A DNA stretch of 64,000 nucleotides from Micavibrio_C sp965231165 (GTDB lineage: Bacteria; Pseudomonadota; Alphaproteobacteria; Micavibrionales; Micavibrionaceae): the NCBI GenBank assembly GCA_965231165.1, contig OZ246421.1:372001-436000 (forward strand), read 5' to 3'. Both the position numbers and the translations under genes were made by a program. The notes beneath the pieces were generated by a model. The model did not search any database and was not told where the DNA came from. It saw nothing but the letters and a program-made list of their open reading frames with translations. Of the stretch, positions 42,214-50,800 are shown one piece after another; position 1 is the stretch's first letter, and every line of letters starts with the position of its first letter.

Positions 42214-43896
42214 TTACCCTGCCTTAGCCATCCTCTCTTCTTCCTTGAATCCTAGCTCAAGCTGCCCTTTTTGCAGAGCGGCGTTGGATAGGCCTTCTTT
42301 TGTCTTTGGATTACGAAAGAGATTGTAAAAAGACTGGTTCTTTTGGCTTGTGATAAATTTTCTCATAATGACAAGTGCGTCATTAATCAGTCGGTCAATG
42401 TTTTGGGTGTCTTGTATTGATATCTCATTTTTTTCGGCAACTAATGAAACAAGGTATAAAATGTGGAACTGTCCATAGGTCAAGAAGCTATCAACGTATG
42501 TAACTGTTCCCCTTTTCTTTTGAATATTGATGTCGTATCTCATTTGCTCAATTTTTTGAAAGATGCGATAGATGCCAAGAAGATGTTCTATGTCATGATT
42601 GGATGTAAAAATTTCTTCGTACCGGGAGCCAAAAATCTTGTCGGAATCTGTTTTTGATCTTTCTGGTTCTCTGAAATCATAAGCAAGTATTATTTGACCT
42701 AGTTTAAATGCGTCAATTTTCTGATTTTCATTGTGGTCTTTGTATTGATTCTTCTTCCTCTCGTAGAAATATCCTAAATCTAAAAATGCAGATTCCAACT
42801 TTTTTTGCATGCTTGAATTCGACATAAGGTCTCGATTTGAAATGCGTGTTTGGCTATTGGTAGCTACAGCTATCTCATAAGGAAGCATCTGGTTTTTTGT
42901 TTCATATAGTCGTATTAATAAGAGCACATTATCAACTGAATCCGGATCTTTTTTATTGGCTTCAAATAGGGCGTATGATGTTTGTGCCCCGTTCACAATC
43001 TGCAAATTTTGTATTTCAATTACTGGTGATCTGGCTCCCGGTTGATACGTAAAAGAAGAGCATACTGCGGTAATTCCATTATTAAGATACCAGAATCTAC
43101 TATTCTGTTCGGATAGTGCTGATTTAATTATTGATTCATTCACTGCATTATCTGAACCCAAATAAACTCTAATATTTTGATCAAATATTTCGGCATTAAT
43201 TTTTTCTGAATCACCTGAAATTGAAATTGCCTTAATTAAATCTCTTGCGCTGATATTAGCGACTATACCGCGAATATCCCCATCCGATCTTTCAAAAATT
43301 TGCCGATCAATGGCGGTCAAGGTGAGTGAAAGTTCGTTTTCTTTTTGGTCGGATATTAATTTGAGTACGCTTTCAAAATTTAATTCTTTGAGTTCAACAT
43401 TGTATTTACTAAGAAAGTTGCGAACTCTTGCGCTTTGTTCCGGCGCCAAATTTTTTCCGTTGCTGCAAAAATAAACTGTGAATTTTGTCTTTGCTTCTCT
43501 TATGATCTCCCATACTTCTTGCACTTTATCCCATAGATATGGATTGCATGTTTTTTCTAGTGCTGCATCTTCATCAAATAATTGGCTAACAAATGTAATC
43601 GTCTTATCTGCTTGATTAGCAGAAAAGTACTTCTCTGCGTTTTCTATTTTTCCGCCACATTTGAATTGAAATATATGAACGTGAGCATTGTTATCAATTC
43701 GGTTTATATGCACGGCATCAACGCCGCAATCATTTCCACCGTCTGTTATGAGATCTTCTATATCATCTTCTATATCAGGGAAGAGGCGGGTGAGCACAAG
43801 ATATGGAAATGCTGAGGATGTTGTCGCAAGATTGTATTTTTGCTGACATCTTTTTATTGCTCCATCAAGCATGCTCCACTCAAGTTTAGCTACCAT
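42214..43896 (-). CDS. AIPR-family protein with N-terminal PD-(D/E)XK-like domain
   Basis: A 560-residue AT-rich gene product. The middle carries AIPR (abortive infection phage resistance, PF10592-like) blocks: FWYLNNGITAVCSSF, QIVNGAQTSYALFEA, IAVATNSQTRISNRDLMS and a QKKLESAFLDLGYFYERKK stretch. The N-terminus has GGNDCGVDAVHI (53-64) and HIFQFK (74-79), the D-x(n)-(Q)xK pattern of a restriction-like nuclease. AIPR proteins are linked to phage defence, but the mechanism is poorly known. The ATG at 43896 has AAGGA at nine bases; the ATG at 43902 is too close to it. Base composition differs sharply from prpD, which suggests acquisition as a one-gene island. Confidence 0.82.
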   Translation of the reverse strand: MVAKLEWSMLDGAIKRCQQKYNLATTSSAFPYLVLTRLFPDIEDDIEDLITDGGNDCGVDAVHINRIDNNAHVHIFQFKCGGKIENAEKYFSANQADKTITFVSQLFDEDAALEKTCNPYLWDKVQEVWEIIREAKTKFTVYFCSNGKNLAPEQSARVRNFLSKYNVELKELNFESVLKLISDQKENELSLTLTAIDRQIFERSDGDIRGIVANISARDLIKAISISGDSEKINAEIFDQNIRVYLGSDNAVNESIIKSALSEQNSRFWYLNNGITAVCSSFTYQPGARSPVIEIQNLQIVNGAQTSYALFEANKKDPDSVDNVLLLIRLYETKNQMLPYEIAVATNSQTRISNRDLMSNSSMQKKLESAFLDLGYFYERKKNQYKDHNENQKIDAFKLGQIILAYDFREPERSKTDSDKIFGSRYEEIFTSNHDIEHLLGIYRIFQKIEQMRYDINIQKKRGTVTYVDSFLTYGQFHILYLVSLVAEKNEISIQDTQNIDRLINDALVIMRKFITSQKNQSFYNLFRNPKTKEGLSNAALQKGQLELGFKEEERMAKAG

Positions 43897-44086
43897 GCAC
43901 ATGTTTCCTTATACATAAAAAATGGGTAATTATTTTGTTACAGGTAAGGGTTAATTTAGACAATACTGTTCATTGTTTTATTTGCAGATTTCTTGTTTTT
44001 TCTTGGTAAATACAACTTAAAGCTAAGTTTTAGCGTCTAGAAAAATCTAATCACTGGTATTTCGTTAACCACATTATCCTGAATCC

Positions 44087-44335
44087 ATGACCCTCTCCGC
44101 TTGCATCATCACCCTCCTGATCGTCTATCCGCTATTCCTCTTAACAGGGATATGGTTCTTTCGTTACATCCAGAAAACAAAACCGAACCCGCTACGCGCC
44201 AACGACGTACGCGCGCGCTTCGTCAGGCCGTGGCGGTTTGTGATGTTTGTGGTGTTGCTGCCGTTGGCGCTGACAGGGGCGCTCGCGGCGCTTGGCTGGC
44301 TTGATCCGTTGTTTTATCTGGTGGCGTCGCTCTGA
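44087..44335 (+). CDS. Small two-TM membrane protein
   Basis: 82 residues with two hydrophobic helices (SACIITLLIVYPLFLLTGIWF and VMFVVLLPLALTGALAALGW) joined by a basic loop KTKPNPLRANDVRARFVRPW. No ribosome-binding site is obvious before the ATG, so the start is uncertain. No family is recognised. It follows the 190-base AT-rich gap upstream of the AIPR gene. Confidence 0.5.
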   Translation: MTLSACIITLLIVYPLFLLTGIWFFRYIQKTKPNPLRANDVRARFVRPWRFVMFVVLLPLALTGALAALGWLDPLFYLVASL

Positions 44336-44382
44336 TATACGAGTGTATGCGCAAGCCGACATACTAGGAATAATGTCCTATC

Positions 44383-44784
44383 ATGTTCAGCATGACAAAC
44401 GATGTGATCCCTCCGTCGGGCGAGGTTAAACACCCGAAAGAAAATCCCCCCGCCAACGCCGCCTTGGTGCAGGCCGCGCGCAGTTTGCAGCGCTGCCGTT
44501 TACCCGCGCAGGCGGATGCGACCATTGCGCAGGCGGCTGACGATCTTGAGCGCTTACTGTCTGGCGAGGGCATCCGCCCGTCAGCCGGAAATGCCGATGC
44601 GCTGCTGCTGGCGCAGTCGGCGGTGCTGGATAATTTGTTTCATCACATGGTGGCGGCGGCGTTGACGCCGGGGGAAAGCCCGGCGGAAAACATGATTAAT
44701 CTGGCGCTGCGTTCACAGAAGCTGTGCAACGGCACGATCGCGGGCATTCACAAACGTCGTGAAATCAGGAGTAAAATTTTTTGA
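44383..44784 (+). CDS. Hypothetical protein, first of a coupled pair
   Basis: 133 residues, soluble, helical, Ala/Leu-rich (QAADDLERLLSGEGI, LLLAQSAVLDNLFHHMVA, INLALRSQKLCNGTI). An ATG three codons inside (44392) is also possible. Its stop overlaps the TTG start of the next gene (TTGA), so the two are coupled. The pair of a short helical protein plus a GPRTAAGKA-type basic protein is something I associate with uncharacterised or phage-derived alphaproteobacterial genes, without proof. Confidence 0.6.
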   Translation: MFSMTNDVIPPSGEVKHPKENPPANAALVQAARSLQRCRLPAQADATIAQAADDLERLLSGEGIRPSAGNADALLLAQSAVLDNLFHHMVAAALTPGESPAENMINLALRSQKLCNGTIAGIHKRREIRSKIF

Positions 44785-45416
44785 CGAACGAACTGAAGGA
44801 TGATGCGTACCACCATCACACCCCCTCCCTGAGGGAGGGAAAATCTGCTGTCAAAGGCTGGCCACCGGAGCGTCGCGCGGCGCAGGCGGCGCGGATTCGT
44901 GCGCAAAAACCATGGCTTAAATCCACCGGGCCGCGCACGGCGGCGGGGAAGGCGCGGTCATCCCTGAATGCTTATCGCGCGGGCTTGCGCTCGCGCGATT
45001 ATAAAAGGCTCTGTTCCCTGTTGCGGCGGCAACAGATGTTTGTTCGTAGCCTGTGCGTACCTGCTGCGCCTATTTCTTGCTCTCATTATAGAGGTAACCA
45101 CCAGCAGCACCGGCAGCCGCCCCGATGGCAGCACCTGTTGCCGGAGATCCGCCTGTTACAGCCCCACCTACGGCACCGACGCCCGCGCCGATACCCGCGC
45201 CCGAGAGCATACGTTGGTCACGGGTACTCATATTGGAGCAGGCAGATAGCGCTATCATGGCCACCATCATGGCCATGCAGGCCCTATATTTTAAGTTCAT
45301 GTGCGTTTTCATTTTTCGACCCTCACTTTATTTGGGTATCTGGACATCCAACGCATACGAGGGTGTTTAGTTCCACGCCACGCCGCTATAAAAGAAGCGC
45401 CCGAGGCCGACGGTGA
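44781..45416 (+). CDS. Basic hypothetical protein with apparently lost natural stop
   Basis: The TTG start is preceded by AGGAG at about ten bases and overlaps the previous stop. Residues about 28-90 (GWPPERRAAQAARIRAQKPW, then STGPRTAAGKARSSLNAYRA) look like a small family of Arg/Ala-rich proteins, in which I recall members ending about ten residues after the RRQ block. Here the frame runs on for about 118 more codons, exactly antisense to the lipoprotein gene at 45070-45312, and the encoded tail is low-complexity. Either the stop was lost by mutation or a frameshift is present; a TAG lies in another frame near 45045. The real product probably ends near 45060. Confidence 0.45.
   Translation: MTNELKDDAYHHHTPSLREGKSAVKGWPPERRAAQAARIRAQKPWLKSTGPRTAAGKARSSLNAYRAGLRSRDYKRLCSLLRRQQMFVRSLCVPAAPISCSHYRGNHQQHRQPPRWQHLLPEIRLLQPHLRHRRPRRYPRPRAYVGHGYSYWSRQIALSWPPSWPCRPYILSSCAFSFFDPHFIWVSGHPTHTRVFSSTPRRYKRSARGRR
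45070..45312 (-). CDS. Glycine-zipper lipoprotein (OsmB-like)
   Basis: An 80-residue precursor with a hydrophobic signal and lipobox ALSAC; C25 would be the lipidated cysteine. The mature part has a glycine zipper (GAGIGAGVGAVGGAVTGG, then GAAIGAAAGAAGGYL), as in OsmB and related small outer-membrane lipoproteins. GAGGG sits about eight bases before the ATG at 45312. The gene is wholly antisense to the open tail of the 44781 ORF. Stress-related envelope function is inferred from the family only. Confidence 0.75.
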   Translation of the reverse strand: MKTHMNLKYRACMAMMVAMIALSACSNMSTRDQRMLSGAGIGAGVGAVGGAVTGGSPATGAAIGAAAGAAGGYLYNESKK

Positions 45417-46008
45417 AGATCAGGCAGCCATACAAAGCATGTTCTAGACAGGCCAGCCCGAGGGATTTGTGGCGGGCGTAATCGCTGGCGAACAGATAGC
45501 CGCCGAAGGCGGCCATGGCGACGGCGAGGGGGTTCAGGAACATGACATGCACGAAGCCGAAGGCGATGGTGGAGGCGGCAATATAGCCGCGGGCATTGCC
45601 CCACAACGGCGCGTAGCGGTGATAGAGGAAGCTGCGGTAGATGACCTCCTGCGGCCAGACGGAGAGCAGCGGATAGAAAATCATGATCCGCAGCCAGAGG
45701 TCGGGGTGTTCACGTGGCAGGACCATAAAATTTTCCGGGACGAATATCCATGTCAGCAAGGTGATGACCGGTGCCAGTATGGCAAAGCGCCGCAATACCC
45801 GTTTGAGACCATTCCGCAGGCCCGACCTGTTCCATTCGGCGGCATGGGCGCGTTTATAGCCGATGTGCAAAGCCATCCAGACCAGTATCGCGCCCATCCA
45901 CAGGATGAAGATCATCGCGCCGCGGTTTTTCTCAGCAAGGACCAGCAGCGGGATGCTGCCGAAGATCAGCAGGAATTCAGTCCAGAGCAGGAATTTTTTC
46001 CGGCGCAT
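45367..46008 (-). CDS. CPBP-family intramembrane metalloprotease
   Basis: A 213-residue multi-helix membrane protein with the CPBP (CAAX protease/bacteriocin processing) motifs: QEVIYRSFLYHR, a QE variant of the EExxxR motif, then FGFVHVMFLN and CLEHALYG, each with a conserved histidine. These residues should bind metal in the membrane. Bacterial members process or protect against peptides; the substrate here is unknown. It starts six bases after the AI-2E-family gene and is probably co-transcribed with it. Confidence 0.8.
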   Translation of the reverse strand: MRRKKFLLWTEFLLIFGSIPLLVLAEKNRGAMIFILWMGAILVWMALHIGYKRAHAAEWNRSGLRNGLKRVLRRFAILAPVITLLTWIFVPENFMVLPREHPDLWLRIMIFYPLLSVWPQEVIYRSFLYHRYAPLWGNARGYIAASTIAFGFVHVMFLNPLAVAMAAFGGYLFASDYARHKSLGLACLEHALYGCLIFTVGLGRFFYSGVAWN

Positions 46009-46014
46009 CTGGTC

Positions 46015-47127
46015 TTATGCGGTGACGGCGGGCGCTGGCGCGGCTTCGGGAGTGCCGTTATGGTTGCGCTTGCGGTCGCTATGGCTCCATTCGATGATCA
46101 GCGTGTAGGCCACGGCCAGCAATGTCGGGCCGATGAACAGGCCGATAAAGCCGAAAGCAAGGATACCGCCGAACACGCCCAGCAATGTCACCAGCAACGG
46201 CAGGTTGCTGCCCAGGCTGATGAAATAGGGACGGATGACGTTATCGATGGAACTGACCGCCAGTGTGCCCCAGATCACCATGAAAACTCCCATGCCGGTG
46301 GCATCCTGCGTAAACAGGTAGATCGCGGCGGGAATCCAGATGATCGGTGCGCCCATCGGGACGAAGGACATGATAAATGTTGCAAAGCCGAGGAATACAG
46401 GCGCAGGCACTCCGGCGATAGCGAAGCCGATGGCGGCCAGTGTGCCTTGTGCCACAGCGGTACCCATCATCCCGTAAACCACGCCGATCATGGTGTTTTT
46501 GGAAACCCGCAGCAGATGCTGGCCGCGCTGGCCGAGGAATTTATCGATCAGAATATCCAGCCGTTCGGCGACTTCCACGCCGTGGCGGAACAGGAAAAAG
46601 GCAATCAAGACACCCAGCGACAGGTCAATCGCGCCGCGGCCTATCGTTCCGGCAATTCCGGCTATGCCCTGCGTGGCGGGAACGGTCTGTTTGATCATCA
46701 GAGAACTGAGGGAACTCGAGTCTTCTATATATTGCTGCCATTGCGCGGCTATCTGCGGCCCGATATGCGGCAGGTTTGCCAGCCATGCCGGGGCTTCCTT
46801 GGGCGGGTTTTGCAGGGCATTGAGGACGTTGGTGCTGATCCAGGCGAAGTTTTCCACCAGACTGGAGGCCAGAAACATCAGCGGCAGGATAAAGCACAAA
46901 GCGAGGATGATCGTCATAATCGCGGCGGCCAGTCCTCGGCGGCCTTTCAGGCGTTGTTCCAGCCAGCTATATGCAGGCCAGGCGGAGAGGGTGAAAATAA
47001 TCGCCAGCAGCATCGCCGGAATGAAGGGGGCGACGACGATGATACTTAATATAGCCAGTGCTGCCAGTGCCGCCATGACCACGGCCATGCGGTAAATGGA
47101 TATCCTGTCGAGGCTGCCGATCTTCAT
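46015..47127 (-). CDS. AI-2E family transporter (UPF0118)
   Basis: A 370-residue membrane protein with N-terminal helices, a central amphipathic loop (PPKEAPAWLANLPHIGPQ) and C-terminal helices containing GVPAPVFLGFATFIMSFVPM and DNVIRPYFISLGSNLPLL, the family signature. Members have been implicated in export of AI-2, indole or ions, and the substrate here cannot be told. The C-terminal tail is Pro/Ala-rich. A GGAGAG site precedes the ATG. Confidence 0.88.
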   Translation of the reverse strand: MKIGSLDRISIYRMAVVMAALAALAILSIIVVAPFIPAMLLAIIFTLSAWPAYSWLEQRLKGRRGLAAAIMTIILALCFILPLMFLASSLVENFAWISTNVLNALQNPPKEAPAWLANLPHIGPQIAAQWQQYIEDSSSLSSLMIKQTVPATQGIAGIAGTIGRGAIDLSLGVLIAFFLFRHGVEVAERLDILIDKFLGQRGQHLLRVSKNTMIGVVYGMMGTAVAQGTLAAIGFAIAGVPAPVFLGFATFIMSFVPMGAPIIWIPAAIYLFTQDATGMGVFMVIWGTLAVSSIDNVIRPYFISLGSNLPLLVTLLGVFGGILAFGFIGLFIGPTLLAVAYTLIIEWSHSDRKRNHNGTPEAAPAPAVTA

Positions 47128-47414
47128 AGTGATTCTCTCCGTATGTCAGAACACCGCTACAATAGCGGGTTTCTTGAGGGTCTGAAAGCAGGATATATGC
47201 GCTGGTTACGCTGGTTTTCTACAAAATATGTGGAAAACCCAGTAAAAAAGCCTGTTTTCGGGGGTTTGTGTGAAAAAACCCTCTCGACAAGCGGTGCGAC
47301 TCGTACCATTGTTTGCATATCAGAACAGCACATCGCGATTCGCCGCTATTCATGCGGCTTCTTGAGAGGTGACTGTTTGTTTAACAATGATATCTAACTC
47401 AAGGAAGTTAAATC
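47128..47414 (+). promoter_or_regulatory. Upstream region of the HU gene with a repeated hairpin
   Basis: This 287-base gap contains two related blocks. TCAGAACACCGCTACAATAG (hairpin CCGCTA/TAGCGG at 47154-47168) is followed by TTCTTGAGGGT. CCGCTATTCATGCGG (47343-47357) is followed by TTCTTGAGAGGT, with another TCAGAACA upstream of it. They look like a degenerate direct duplication. An 84-codon frame from an ATG at 47143 spans both blocks but lacks a ribosome-binding site. The region must include the promoters of HU and of the divergent permease. Confidence 0.35.
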
Positions 47415-47789
47415 ATGGCGACTGTAAAAGCTAAAGCGAAAGCACCGGCGGCAAAAGCTCCGGCTAAAAAAACCGTAGCAAAATCAGCGACAGCAAAAGT
47501 AACGGCTCCGACCGTGACGCTGAAACAGATCGGTTCCGATCTGGCTGAAAAGCACGAACTGTCCAAAAAGCAAATGAATGCGATTATGGAAGATCTGATT
47601 GCCAACCTCGGCAAAAACCTGAAAAAAGGCAACCGTATCCGTATGGCTGGCCTGGGTATTCTCCAAGTGCGTAAACGCGCTGCTCGTATGGGCCGCAACC
47701 CGCGCACAGGCGAAGCGATCAAAATTCCGGCGAAGAAGAAAATCAACTTCCGCGCTGCTAAAGAACTGAAAGAAACAGTAGGCGTATAA
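47415..47789 (+). CDS. HU-family DNA-binding protein with Ala/Lys/Pro-rich N-terminal tail
   Basis: A 124-residue nucleoid protein. Residues 1-33 are a histone H1-like KAKAPAAKAPAKK tail and are probably disordered. The HU/IHF body follows from TLKQIGSDLAEKHELSKKQM. The beta-arm region GLGILQVRKRAARMGRNPRT corresponds to the family signature with the Arg/Asn-Pro tip, and the C-terminal helix is INFRAAKELKETV. Tailed HU proteins are known, but the tail is usually C-terminal in actinobacteria; an N-terminal tail is less common. AAGGAAG precedes the ATG, and the gene is followed by a strong terminator, consistent with a highly expressed monocistron. Confidence 0.9.
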   Translation: MATVKAKAKAPAAKAPAKKTVAKSATAKVTAPTVTLKQIGSDLAEKHELSKKQMNAIMEDLIANLGKNLKKGNRIRMAGLGILQVRKRAARMGRNPRTGEAIKIPAKKKINFRAAKELKETVGV

Positions 47790-47807
47790 TTCGCCCTCTC
47801 GTTTATG

Positions 47808-47843
47808 AAAAGCCCTCCGGATAAGTTTCCGGGGGGCTTTTTC
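47808..47843 (+). terminator. Terminator after the HU gene
   Basis: AAAGCCCTCCGG pairs with CCGGGGGGCTTTTT around an eight-base loop, 19 bases after the stop. Confidence 0.85.
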
Positions 47844-47899
47844 TTTGCCCTCATTCCCGCTAACATTCAGTAACTCAAATGTTTTTCAAAGGTTTTGCC

Positions 47900-50800
47900 A
47901 TGCGGAAGCTGCTCGCCCTCACGCTCGTATTGTCTTTGCTGTCCATGGCCGTTCCGGCGCAGGCACAGGATGCAAAGCCTTTGGATATTCTCCGGGTAAC
48001 GCCGCAGGGCGATGACGTTCCGGCAGGGCGTGAAATTGTGATCGAATTCAATCGCGCCGTCGTGCCGGTCGGGCGCATGGACCGCACGGCTGAGGAAGTC
48101 GGGATCGTCACGACACCGCCGCTGAATTGTTTCTGGCGCTGGATCAATGTTTCGACACTTGCCTGTAATCTTGATGGTGATGACGGGCTGAAACAATCGA
48201 CAGCTTATAATGTAAAGATCGGACAGACGATCAAGGCCGAAGATGGGGGCGCGTTAGCGGTGCCACGTGAATATAATTTCATCACCCAGCGGGCCGATGT
48301 CAGTTACTACAATTTCCAGACATGGCGCAGCGCCTCAATGCCCGTAATCCGCGTGGTGTTCAATCAGTCGGTAACCAAGAAATCGGTGCTGGCGCATGTC
48401 TATTTTCATGGCACGGCGGGCAAGGGCTTGCGGCAGCTGGTGAGTGCTTCGCCGGATGAATATGACCGCGACCCGCCAGCGGAAGTGAACGGCGAAGAAG
48501 CGCGTTTTGTCTGGCTGGTGGAGCCACGGGAACCGTTGCCGACGGAAAGCAATATGGCGCTGGCTATAGAGCCGGGTCTTGTGTCTGCCTCTGGCCCTGC
48601 GCCCAGCGTTGCGGCACGCGATGTGGTTACGTTTGATACCTATCCTGAATTCCGCTTTGCCGGGGTGCGTTGTACGAATAATGCGGGAGTCGAGGTTCTG
48701 CTGGAGCCGGGAAAAACCCAAGCCGAAGAGCAGCTTTGTAACCCGATGCGTCCGGCAGCGCTGGCGTTCAGTGTGCCTGTCTTGCGCTCGGAAGTGAAAG
48801 ACAATATGGCGCTGAAGCCCAATCTCGGTGGTGGCCGCCCCGGTTATAATCCATGGGGCGATGAGAACCGCGACTGGTCGCAACTGGGCTATCCGCATGA
48901 AAAAGGGCGGCTTTATTATATGGGTCTGCCTGTCGGCCTGAAGGCCGCGCAGCAATATACGCTGACGATGCCCGCGAAAAAGCCGGGGATCAAGGCCGCG
49001 ATTTCGCAACTGATGGGCAAGAATGTTAAAGTTGGCATGCAGGATGAATTTGGCCGGACGCTGATGAAACCGGTGAAGCTGGTATTTTCCACCAATCACC
49101 GCCCGCCGAATTTTGAGATGGTCTATAAAGAGGCGGTTTTGGAGAAGGACGTCGATAGCGAAGTTCCGCTCTACGTCAACAACCTGAAGAATTATTCATT
49201 TGATTATCGCCGCCTGAATGCGGCGGGTGTTGATGATCAGAAAACCTATAGCCAGAATGTACCGACGCCGCAGGACGTGCAGTTTGCCGTACCGTTAGGG
49301 GTGCGTTCGATGCTGGAGGGCAAATCCGGTGTGGTCTATGGCCATTTGCAGACTGATCCGGTTATTCCGCAATATTCCCCGCAAGCCGCGCGGCTGTTCG
49401 CGCAGGTGACGCCGTTCCAGTTGCATTTCAAGCTGGGGCACTTTCAATCTTTGGCATGGGTGACTGATCTTGCGACCGGGCTGCCGGTTGAGGGCGCTGA
49501 AGTTACCCTCTATGCCGATGAACTTTCCGATATGGGCGCGCCGATTGAGCCGGACGGTGTTGCCGTTACCGATAATGACGGCATGGCGATCCTGCCGGGC
49601 ACTATGGATGCCGACCCTGATAATCTGCTGGCGCAGGCATGGCGCGAGGAAGATGTGCGGTTATTCGTCCGGGTTGATAAGGACGATGATATGGCGCTGA
49701 TGCCGCTCGGGTATGATTTCTATATCGATACCTGGCGGGCATCGAATGAAACCATCTGGGCGGATAATCAGCGTCGTTACGGCCATATGAAAGCATGGGG
49801 CATGACTGCACAGGGCGTTTACCGCGCCGGGGACACGATGCAGTACAAGATATTTCTGCGCGATCAGGATAATCTGACGCTGGTGCCGCCGCCGGAAGAG
49901 GCGGTCTATAATCTTGAAGTTTTTGATCCGGCGGATAAATCGGTGCTGAAACTGGATGGTATAAAATTTTCTGAATTCGGCGCTTATGCGGGTGAATATG
50001 CTATTCCGAAGAATGCCGCCGTGGGCTGGTATCGTTTCGAGTTGAAGGCTAAATTTTCGGAGGAGGATGAACGGACATTCCAGCCGCTACGCGTTCTGGT
50101 TAGCGATTTTACGACAGCGCCTTTCCGTGTCACCAGCCAGATGAACGGTGATCATTTCAAGGCGGGCGACAGTGTTGATCTTCATGCCGATGCGAAGATG
50201 CATGCCGGGGGTGCTTATACCGATGCGTCCGTGCGTGTGACGGGCATTGTTAAAAGCCGCCGATTTGAATCCAAAAACCCGCTGGCGCAGGGTTTTTCCT
50301 TTGATAGTTTTCAGGATGGCCGTGACAGCGAGCAGATATTCCAGAAATCAGAAAAACTGGATGACAAAGGCGAGTGGAATGAAAAATTCATGTTGCCTGC
50401 GATCAAGATTGCCTATGGCGTTCTGGAGCTGGAAGCTGCCGTTCAGGATGATCGCGGCAAAACGATTGCCAATGTGACGCAGGCCGATTATTTCGGCGTT
50501 GACCGTCTGGTGGGTATGAAGTCGCCCTCATGGATTTATGACGCGAAGAAGCCTGCATCGTTTCCGGTGCTGGTCGTTGACGACAAGGGTGATCCGGTGG
50601 CCGGTACGGCGGTGAAGGTCAGTGTCGAACATGAATTCGTGAATACGGCGCGGGTGAAGGGGGCGGGGAATGCCTATTTTTCCGATATCACGACGGAGTG
50701 GAAAGAAATTTCTGTTTGTGAACAGACATCGACGTTGGAGCCGCAAGACTGCGTCTTTACGCCGGATGCTGCGGGGACGTACCGTTTGATTGCGCAAATT

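Noticed and set aside
45469..47049. 526-codon forward frame over the CPBP and AI-2E-family genes
   Set aside because: Both reverse-strand genes have clear family motifs. The forward product is low-complexity Gln/Asp/His-rich shadow sequence.
47143..47397. 84-codon ORF upstream of HU
   Set aside because: No ribosome-binding site is present, and the frame spans what looks like a duplicated leader. It is kept as a finding but not called as a gene.
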